Below, in pieces: positions 1 to 5,033 of a stretch of 5,033 nucleotides of DNA. Numbering within the stretch: position 1 is the stretch's first letter; each line of letters opens with the position of its first letter. The stretch is from a bacterium (GTDB taxonomy: Bacteria; Patescibacteriota; Minisyncoccia; Minisyncoccales; CG1-02-41-26): assembly GCA_018400675.1 (NCBI GenBank), contig JAGYMG010000044.1, positions 1-5,033 of the forward strand, in the 5' to 3' direction. The translations under genes were made by a program, and so were the position numbers. The notes under the pieces were generated by a model. That model had not been told where the DNA came from. It was given only the letters and a program-made list of their open reading frames with translations, and did not search any database.

Positions 1-1156
1 TCCAGAGATTTTTTAAGAGATCCGATTCTTCTTTGCCTAAGATATTGTTAAGATAGCTATAGAGATCAAGCAAAGCGGTAGTCTGAAAAATAAGTACTTC
101 CCAGAAAAAAGGCCGGCCGCTGGATAAAAGGTTAAGATAGATTATATTGGCAAGATTATCCTGGCCGCTTACCAGTGTCGGCAGGTCATCGCTATAGAGA
201 AAAAGCTCGCTAAATAATTTTCTCGGAACCGAACTATCAACTATCACCGTTACATTATTGTTTTTTGCTTTTCTTTGGGTTATCAATTCTTCGTGATCAT
301 TGGCGTAGGTAAAAAAATTATAATCATTTTTTGCTGTTATCTCCCTTATTTTTTCATGAACACCTTGATCGCTTCGGCCGGTCATAATAAAAAAAGTAGT
401 GTCTATGCCCGCATAGTTGGGAACCAGTTTTCTTGCTTCTTGGAAAGTATTAAAATACCTCTGCAATTCATGAGCTTTATGAACATACAAAAATCCCCAC
501 TCCGAAGCAGCTGTTATCTCTAATTCTTCTTGTCCCAGAGTTTTTTTAATTTTTTCCCAACCGGGAAATTTTTTTATAATCCGCCGGCGCTCTCTTTGTA
601 TCTTTTTATCTTCCCGGGGATATTTGCGGCGATAAATATTTTTAGTTTTAGGTGATACAGGGGGCATCCCTACCTCTTGAGAACCGAAACCAAAATGCAG
701 CTCCCCTGCTAAAAGAGGATCCCTTAAATCGCTGGCAAACCCTAACTCGTATATATACAACTTAGTCTTTGCCCTGCCGCCGTAAATTCTTAACCACGGG
801 TCTCTGCTTATCTCCTTTAAAGTTCCGCCCAAAGCATACAAAACAGAGGCATCCTGGGAATCTATGAAATCTTCTTCTGCTCTTTCCCAAGCGTTTTGGT
901 TAGCTCCTTTTGCTAACCCATAACTTTGAGCGTCTATAACTTCTAGGCCTTCGGATTTCTGAAAATATTTTTTAGAATTTAGCCCTTTTAAAAGTTTTGT
1001 CCGGCAAACCAACTGAAAATCTTCGCTAGTATGAAAAATAAGCCTTATTTTTTTACTAGGAAAAATTTTTTTAATCTGTTGGCCGGCATTTGCTACAAAC
1101 ACCAGGTCTCCCATACCGGCTAAACGCTGATGAATAACAATATTAATATTCTTGAT
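1..1156 (-). other. Region: GT-B/Rossmann-like, possible second glycosyltransferase (residues 1293-1677, runs off the window)
   Basis: The region opens with I-N-I-V-I-H-Q-R-L-A-G-M-G-D-L-V (1296-1311). This is a beta strand, glycine-rich loop and helix start like the N-terminal half of GT-B glycosyltransferases (compare the 'R.GgiGD' loop of GT9 heptosyltransferases), followed by a second strand K-I-R-L-I-F-H (1328-1334). Near the left edge, S-D-D-L-P-T-L-V-S-G-Q-D (1614-1625) and L-L-S-S-G-R-P-F-F-W-E (1635-1645) follow the donor-site pattern 'aD..vv.GgnSl.EAl..GkPfi.w'. The usual glutamate of that pattern is not obvious. The two landmarks are some 315 residues apart, which fits a GT-B protein. 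A very basic stretch (1461-1498) lies between the halves. EarP-type, GT9 or MurG-like families are all possible; the exact family and activity are undetermined. The open frame continues past W1677. Confidence 0.42.
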
Positions 1157-4100
1157 AGAATCGCTTCCAAATAAAAGATAAGGATAATCACAACTTACCT
1201 CTTTTATGGGCTTGCTAAATTCCCAGAATAGATCTCTTGCTAAAACTTTAAGTATCTGGCCGGTAGACAAATAATCCGGACTAACCAGATTTAAGGATAA
1301 TACCCCGTCTCTTAATGCAGCCTCACTGGAATAAGCAGAAAAATCTACTATTATTTTTTTAACTTGATAAACCCTTTCATGCCTAATTAGTATATTCAAA
1401 GCAATAAGGGTTTTATCGTAAGGAAGTATTTTCCTGGCTAATCTATCTATATTTTCCTGATAGTTATCACCAAGGATAACAACTCTTCTATCTACATTTT
1501 TTTCTAATAGAGAAGAAGATGAAGATTCAATAGTATTAATCGCCTTCCAATCATAAGCTAATAATTCTTTTCCTTGCCGCGAATTGCTAGCGGTTAGAGC
1601 AAATCCATCCTGGGTTATCAAAAATAATGAAAGATGTTTTTTTAAAGAAAATACTTTCACGTCTTTATACAACTTAATCCTCTGGATAATTTCATCGGCT
1701 AGGCCCTGGTGTCTTTTGGCATAAACCACTACCGCGGTTACTTCACTGCCACCGGCTTGGGTAAGCATATTCATTAAAATTTTTATTTTAGCCAGCTCTT
1801 TTTCTTTGCTATCCCGATGCTCCTCAAATGGCCATTGTTTTTTTTCGTTTTCATTTTTAATATTAGCCGCGGATATATGAATCAAAAAGGCCCAGGGATT
1901 TGAAACTAGACTAGTTTGTTTATTAAAATCTATACCGTCAATCGTATAAGGGCTTAAAGAAACCGGTTTACCGGTATTTACAGCGCCAATAATAATATTT
2001 CCGCCTGTATCATCGCTAGTTAAAACCGTTTTATCCCTTAAGGGCAAAATTCTAGTATCATTAATCATATTGGTCCGGAAAAAATAATATCCCTTGTCTT
2101 CCGGCAATTTAAAACTTCTATCATCAAAAGATTTTTCTTTTTTTAAAGATAGAAAAACGTTTTCTACTTTCTGAAATGTTTTTTTAAGAGAACTGCTGCT
2201 TCCCGAATTAAGAGCCTGCTTTACTCTTACCCAGGTCTGTTTTACTTCTTTAGCTTCAATTAAACCCGCGCCAATAGCAGTTAAAAATTCTTCAAACCAG
2301 CTATCTCTTTTCTTAAATCCGTATCTAGCGGCTATGGGATAGAGCTGCGAACGTATAACCTGGCTATCTGCCGGTATCCCTTCAGCTTTTAACCTATTTT
2401 TTCCTTTATCGAAATAACCGCTTTTAAAACAAAACGTATTATCTATGACAATAACCGCCGCCCGGGCGGTCGTTACTTTTCTCTGCCACTGCCAGGCGGG
2501 ATTAATTTTTATGCTATAAAGGCCTATTTTTTCTACTTTAACTAAATCCGCGCTGTTTAATCGGCTATTTAAAAATTTAAGGTTATTTTTTGAAACTGTA
2601 TTTATTTTATACTTTTTTACCTCAGCGCAATCTTTGGAAAAAAATACCAGCTGAAGCTCCTCGATTAAATGCAGTACATCTACCCTCCAATAACCCAATA
2701 CATCTAAAACAGTCGGCCCCTCAGGATTTTTTGGTATAGTCAAGATAACTTCTTTTCCACTCTGCTGATATCTTATATATGCCTGATTTCCCTGATAATT
2801 GTTTCCACCTATCTTAAGTTGTTTTTTAACTTCTCTGATATTTTCGGCTAAATCCAGCCGGATATCCGGTATATAAGTATAATCAAAATGTTTATGCCCG
2901 CGCAGTTTCGCCTTATATATAGAGTTAGCCGCTGAACCATGCTTAGCTAAACGGTCTATAGCCTCGGTTCTTATCTGTAATTCTAAAAATACTGGTTGGA
3001 CTTTTTTTATGTAATGGATAAAAATAAGATGGAGGGCTTTGTAGCCGCTAGCTTTGGGGTCATTTAAATAATCTTTAAACTTTTTTTCATCTGATAGGCC
3101 CAAAAAAGGCATATTCTGAACAGCCGCCAATACTTCCCAACAAGTTTTTTCATTATCTACAATCACTCTTAAAGATATAAGATCCGGAAAATTCTCCGCC
3201 AAAATATCCTCATATTCCCGCCGGTAATTTAACTTATGCCAAATACTCATTGGTTGCTTTATCCTGCCTTCGATAGCTTTTATCTTTAGTTTATTCTTTC
3301 TCAATTTGCTTTCTAAACCAGCGTTAAGTTTATCCACAAGCTTATCTTTATATTTAACTGATTCTTGATAACTCATTCCCACTGCTTTCTCCAGCTGAGC
3401 TTTAGCTTCCTTATACCCTTTAGGGTTAAATTTGACAAAAGAAGCCTCGAGCAACGATTCGGCTAAATCTTTTAATCCGTAAGAATGGGCTAAATCCACT
3501 ATCACATCCAGCATCTCACGATAGACTCTTCTCTCTAACTCGCCTTCTAAGGGAAAGCCGTTAATTGACTGGTATTTATAAGCGATAAATAAAACAATTT
3601 CTTCGGCGCTATCAAGAACGTCTTTAAGCATATTCTTATACTTTTGGACATAGTATTTATCAAAAGAATGATCGTTGTATTGAATAGAAACTAAATAATT
3701 TACCTTATTAACCAGCCGGTTAATTTCTTCATCGATAGTCTCTCTATTTGCCTGGGGCAGGCCAAAAACAAAAGCCGCGCATATCAGTTGAGTTAAATTG
3801 TCTACTTTTGCCATTTCGCTAACCATAAAGGCTAAATCTATAGCTTCGTCTATGTAAGTTTTTTCTTTACCGAATTTTTTGTTACCGTAATAACCCTTAG
3901 CTAAATAATAAGCGCTCTTTATTTTTGAACTATCCGCTTCCGGCGTTATGATTTTTATCTTTTCAATAAGCTGGCCAACTTTCGCCAACTCTCTGCCGCC
4001 TCTTTGTGCGGAACTGCTGGATCTTTGATTTGGAAGCGTTTTCAGTAAAGGCAAAAATAATAAAGCAGAAGATGATCTTTTAAAAAACTGGGGTAAAGAA

Positions 4101-5033
4101 TAAACGTCTTCCATTGACTTTACCAACCGGCCTTTCATCCCTATTTTTTTAGCCGGTTCTATATCTATCTCTCTTCTGTCCCCAACCGAAAGAATCTGGG
4201 AAGAATTGATATCTAAAATATCTAAAATTATTCTAAATGCTTTAGGATTCGGCTTGCTTATTTTTGTGCTGCTGCGGGCCAAGACAAAATTAAATAAATC
4301 ATCTATTCCTAAAGCTTTAAGAATCCTTTCGGTTTGGATAAGGCTATTATTGGTTAAAACAACCAGATAAAAATAGTTTGAAAGCTCAACTATGCATTCT
4401 TTTAACCTCTCGTCTTTATTCAAAAAATCTGCCGGTTTAATTCTTTTAGCATTAAATTCTTCCCAATCTTCAACAGATAAACCTAATCTTTTAAGCACAG
4501 GCGTCGCCGAAGCCTTTTCCCCTTTTTCTTCAGAAATAACCTCCCTGGTTTGCCTAAATAATTTATCCGCTTCCGGATAGGGCAAGCTAAGCCTCCGGGA
4601 TAAAAACTTTTTTCTTACTCGGCAAAATTCTTCATCCAGCCCCCTATTTCTATAAAGGGTTTTATCCATATCAAAAATAATAGCTTTTATATCTTCTAAA
4701 GCAATTTCAAAAGCTATTTTTTCCCTATCTTCTGCCCTTACCTTTATTTTTCGCAAAGACGAGCTCGATGAGTTATTGACCGCTAGGCTATAAACACCTT
4801 CGGCGTACCTGGCTTCCATGGCCTCGGCTGTAACTTTCTGATTTGCTGCCCGGTAAGAATTAAACATCAACCGCTTCCACTTAGCTGGATTATCGTAAAA
4901 AATCGCCGAAGCCCTTTCACAGGCCCTTAAAATATCAGCTGGGCCTTTGCTGTAAAACAGTTCGTGGTCAGCCCTAGGGCCGCGCAAATCGAATTTTATA
5001 TATGAATCCATAAAAAATCCGCTGCCTGTTCCG
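1..5033 (-). CDS. Interior of a giant multidomain protein (GT tail, HAD phosphatase, RelA/SpoT module, GT-B-like region), partial at both ends
   Basis: The minus-strand frame with codons starting at 5032, 5029 and so on down to 4 has no stop in 1,677 codons; every triplet was checked. In DNA this AT-rich such a frame cannot be chance, and it encodes recognisable domains along its length. The first residues are already mid-domain, and the last codon (TGG at 4-2) continues leftward, so start and stop lie outside. No single family covers the whole chain. Residues 114-940 are a HAD phosphatase followed by a long RSH (RelA/SpoT homologue) module, flanked by glycosyltransferase-like parts. Serine runs mark module borders. 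No stop or frameshift separates the modules, and the frame survives many A/T runs of 6-8 bases, which argues against assembly artefacts. Only short spurious frames exist on the other strand. Function as a whole is unknown. The role is inferred to be a fused set of cytoplasmic enzymes, as I see no obvious transmembrane segment. Confidence 0.95.
1157..1510 (-). other. Unrecognised region B of the giant protein (residues 1175-1292)
   Basis: About 118 residues with alpha/beta character. A strand R-R-V-V-I-L-G-D (1182-1189) is followed by an amphipathic helix (1190-1202), a hydrophobic segment T-L-I-A-L-N-I-L-I (1208-1216), and a strand K-I-I-V-D-F-S-A-Y (1226-1234). The strand-helix-strand order suggests a Rossmann-like or response-regulator-like fold, but no binding or catalytic motif can be named. 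It may be an N-terminal extension of the GT-B-like region that follows, since no serine linker separates the two. Confidence 0.5.
1511..1525 (-). other. Serine-run linker 4 (residues 1170-1174)
   Basis: Five serines coded TCT, TCA, TCT, TCT, TCT follow E1169 and precede L-L-E-K. This is the most codon-uniform of the runs, so replication slippage may have contributed. It separates two unrecognised alpha/beta-looking regions and resembles the other three linkers in length and setting. Confidence 0.7.
1529..2188 (-). other. Unrecognised region A of the giant protein (residues 949-1168)
   Basis: This stretch of 220 residues lies between two serine linkers and matches no family I can name. Visible structure: a lysine-rich helical start (949-967); a glycine/threonine-rich part with alternating hydrophobics (D-D-T-G-G-N-I-I-I-G-A at 1007-1017); a very polar helical segment rich in K, E, N and D (1057-1084); and then a probable alpha/beta unit with strand V-T-A-V-V-V-Y-A (1098-1105), a helix (1107-1118) and strands V-K-V-F-S (1125-1129) and L-F-L-I-T (1136-1140). 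The last part could be a small alpha/beta ligand-binding or enzyme domain. No catalytic motif is evident. It could also be a strongly diverged regulatory half of the RSH module. Confidence 0.6.
2189..2209 (-). other. Serine-run linker 3 (residues 942-948, NSGSSSS)
   Basis: Asn-Ser-Gly followed by four serines coded AGC, AGC, AGT, TCT. It falls exactly where the RSH helical domain ends and unrecognised sequence begins, so it probably marks the C-terminal border of the RSH module. Linker role is inferred from position. Confidence 0.75.
2216..2443 (-). other. Domain: RSH helical domain (residues about 864-939)
   Basis: The segment following TGS in RelA/SpoT homologues has the pattern 'xxGrexLexel......IxxxAxxygf.s.edLyaaIGxGxIsaxxV'. 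Here I read K-G-K-N-R-L-K-A-E-G (876-885), L-Y-P-I-A-A-R-Y-G-F (897-906) and F-L-T-A-I-G-A-G-L-I-E-A-K-E-V (916-930), in the right order and at about the usual spacing. In ribosome-associated RSH enzymes this helical domain relays regulation from the C-terminal half to the synthetase. It ends immediately before serine linker 942-948. The zinc-finger/CC and ACT domains that normally follow are not recognisable. Confidence 0.65.
2459..2785 (-). other. Domain: divergent TGS domain of the RSH module (residues about 750-858)
   Basis: After the synthetase, long RSH proteins carry a TGS domain that senses uncharged tRNA on the ribosome. Here G-P-T-V-L-D-V-L (772-779) fits the opening 'G.TvlDfA' strand and helix. 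L-N-S-A-D-L-V-K-V (825-833) fits the 'L.nGD.VeI' strand. P-A-W-Q-W-Q-R-K-V-T-T-A-R-A-A (845-859) fits the closing 'psrDWLxxvkTsrAr' segment. The hallmark histidine of the family's 'A..iHt..G' is not evident, and the middle part (780-815) is poorly conserved, so tRNA recognition may be altered or lost. Order and spacing relative to the synthetase are as expected. The call rests on an alignment by eye. Confidence 0.72.
2915..3295 (-). other. Domain: RelA/SpoT (p)ppGpp synthetase (residues about 580-706)
   Basis: This domain transfers pyrophosphate from ATP to the 3'-OH of GDP or GTP to make the alarmone (p)ppGpp. Signature segments appear in order: E-G-R-I-K-Q-P-M-S-I-W-H-K-L (588-601, family GRPKHIYSIYRKM, with R590, K592 and K600 kept); D-L-I-S-L-R-V-I-V (617-625, family DLIALRVIV); F-K-D-Y-L-N-D-P-K-A-S-G-Y-K-A-L-H (652-668, family FKDYIxxPKxNGYQSLH, with Y655, Y664 and H668 kept); L-E-L-Q-I-R-T (683-689, with E684 and Q686); and A-K-H-G-S-A-A-N-S-I-Y-K (696-707, family AEYGxAAHWxYK). 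The K-F-K-D at 651-654 is the basic RxKD type found in Rel/SpoT enzymes, not the acidic ExDD of E. coli RelA. Changes include the usual NGYQS to S-G-Y-K-A and AAHW to A-A-N-S. Probably active, since the core catalytic positions are intact, but not proven. Confidence 0.93.
3413..3925 (-). other. Domain: RelA/SpoT-type HD domain without its catalytic residues (pseudo-hydrolase, residues about 370-540)
   Basis: The fold pattern of the RSH (p)ppGpp hydrolase is recognisable. It has an A-Y-Y-L-A-K-G-Y-Y-G start (374-383, family A-x-x-A-x-x-x-H-x-G), T-Y-I-D-E-A-I-D-L-A (392-401, family PYIxHPxxVA), I-C-A-A-F-V-F-G (417-424, family AAxLLHD), and I-V-L-F-I-A-Y-K-Y-Q-S (479-489, family VLIKLADRLHN). 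It closes with R-E-M-L-D-V-I-V-D-L-A-H-S-Y-G-L (505-520, family ETLxIxxPLAHRLGI). In these alignments the metal and catalytic positions are changed: HP histidine to E396, HD to F423-G424, the ED pair to Q427-A428, LAD aspartate to Y485, and HN asparagine to S489. Manganese-dependent alarmone hydrolysis is therefore very unlikely. As in E. coli RelA, whose HD domain is inactive, it probably has a structural or regulatory role on the adjoining synthetase. Alignment is by eye. Confidence 0.8.
3992..4081 (-). other. Double serine linker 2 with a short hydrophobic core (residues 318-347)
   Basis: Two serine blocks, S320-S322 and S338-S341, flank a short hydrophobic piece, A-L-L-F-L-P-L-L (323-330). 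They are followed by A-Q-R-G-G-R-E-L-A-K (342-351). The serines use TCA, TCT, TCC, AGC and AGT. The segment joins the HAD domain to the pseudo-HD domain. The hydrophobic stretch is too short for a transmembrane helix; it could dock on a neighbouring module or expose a cleavage site. Linker function is an inference from position and composition. Confidence 0.7.
4103..4693 (-). other. Domain: HAD-superfamily phosphatase, complete (residues about 114-310)
   Basis: All four haloacid-dehalogenase motifs are present in order. Motif I is I-I-F-D-M-D-K-T-L at 118-126, with D121 as expected nucleophile and D123 as acid/base. Motif II is L-V-V-L-T-N-N at 223-229, with T227. Motif III is K260 in S-K-P-N-P-K-A-F (259-266). 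Motif IV is V-G-D-R-R-E-I-D at 283-290, with D285 and D290 as magnesium ligands. About 95 residues of mostly helical sequence between motifs I and II form a C1-type cap, as in phosphoglycolate-phosphatase or pyrimidine-5'-nucleotidase-like HADs. HAD enzymes hydrolyse phosphate esters through an aspartyl-phosphate. Every catalytic residue is intact, so it is likely active, but the substrate cannot be read from the sequence. At about 195 residues it is close to normal for the family. It lies directly upstream of the RSH module, separated by a serine-rich linker. Confidence 0.93.
4757..4777 (-). other. Serine-run linker 1 (residues 86-92, NNSSSSS)
   Basis: Two asparagines are followed by five serines encoded TCA, TCG, AGC, TCG, TCT. 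Mixed codons show this is not a slipped nucleotide repeat. It sits between the end of the glycosyltransferase tail and the charged lead-in to the HAD domain, as expected for a flexible interdomain linker. A protease or modification site is also possible. Confidence 0.75.
4775..5033 (-). other. Domain: probable C-terminal end of a glycogen/starch-synthase-like GT-B glycosyltransferase (residues 1-86)
   Basis: The visible part begins with G-T-G-S-G-F-F (residues 1-7), resembling the GTGF turn near the end of the donor-binding half of GT5/GT4 glycosyltransferases. It is followed by a helix with the pattern A-D-I-L-R-A-C-E-R-A (32-41) and then F-Y-D-N-P-A-K-W-K-R-L-M (45-56). In glycogen and starch synthases the same order is seen: GxGF, a 'LLxAlxrA' helix, then a 'dp..W..l' helix and a closing C-terminal helix. 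Those enzymes move glucose from a nucleotide sugar onto an alpha-glucan. About 16 residues (9-24) form an insert compared with the usual spacing. The catalytic half lies beyond the window, so neither activity nor exact family can be judged. It ends just before the serine run at 88-92. Another GT-B family is the main alternative. Confidence 0.5.

Noticed and set aside
110..121. GC-rich GGCCGGCCGC block in AT-rich DNA, resembling an engineered rare-cutter site
   Set aside because: It reads in frame through S-S-G-R-P of a plausible glycosyltransferase donor-site segment, and the frame is unbroken on both sides, so it looks natural.
275..523. Plus-strand 82-codon open frame with an ATG start
   Set aside because: It lies wholly opposite the giant minus-strand frame. 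Its translation is Phe/Ile/Ser-rich low-complexity sequence typical of an antisense shadow, and no family is recognisable.
1967..1990. Possible Walker A (P-loop) at residues 1016-1023, G-A-V-N-T-G-K-P
   Set aside because: The required Ser/Thr after GK is proline, and no Walker B or nucleotide-binding fold is evident around it.
541..2180. Long A/T runs (6-8 bases) as possible frameshift, terminator or slippage sites
   Set aside because: The coding frame continues without interruption through all of them, mostly as Lys and Phe codons. I saw no hairpin beside them to suggest terminators.
4392..4580. Plus-strand 62-codon open frame with an ATG start
   Set aside because: It is antisense to the HAD cap domain, whose protein sequence is convincing. 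The product is Ser/Leu-rich and unrecognised.
4680..4760. Separate gene start for the HAD domain (TTG at residue 93)
   Set aside because: There is no in-frame stop upstream, the frame is continuous with the GT tail, and I see no convincing ribosome binding site. Internal initiation cannot be excluded but is not supported.

Overview
The window is the interior of one very large gene on the minus strand. Reading the reverse complement from base 5032 down to base 2 gives 1,677 consecutive sense codons with no stop. I checked every triplet of this frame, including those crossing line breaks. The frame enters at the right edge already inside a domain and leaves at the left edge still open, so neither the start nor the stop codon is here. 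There is no intergenic space, no RNA gene, no mobile element and no CRISPR array. Residue numbers below count from the first full codon (5032-5030 = residue 1), so residue n begins at base 5032-3(n-1).

Layout from the N-terminal side (right) to the C-terminal side (left): residues 1-86, probable tail of a glycogen/starch-synthase-like GT-B glycosyltransferase; 86-92, serine linker; about 114-310, complete HAD-superfamily phosphatase with all four motifs; 318-347, linker with two serine blocks; about 370-540, RelA/SpoT-type HD domain that has lost every metal ligand; about 580-706, RelA/SpoT (p)ppGpp synthetase with nearly all signature residues; about 750-860, degenerate TGS domain; about 864-939, RSH-type helical domain; 942-948, serine linker; 949-1168 and 1175-1292, two unrecognised stretches separated by serine linker 1170-1174; 1293-1677, a GT-B/Rossmann-like region that runs off the window.

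The protein is therefore a giant multidomain polypeptide in which a long RelA/SpoT homologue (pseudo-HD, synthetase, TGS, helical) sits between a HAD phosphatase and glycosyltransferase-like modules. Runs of 3-5 serines, written with mixed codons, fall at the module boundaries and look like linkers. If the modules are active, the chain would join alarmone (nucleotide) chemistry, phosphate-ester hydrolysis and sugar transfer. Whether it acts as one machine or is cut into separate enzymes cannot be read from the sequence.

Organism: the DNA is AT-rich and clearly bacterial in its domains. Giant multi-enzyme ORFs, sugar-active modules and Ser-rich linkers together suggest a candidate-phylum bacterium, with Omnitrophota (former OP3, known for giant genes) my first guess. 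That assignment is an inference from general knowledge and was not tested.
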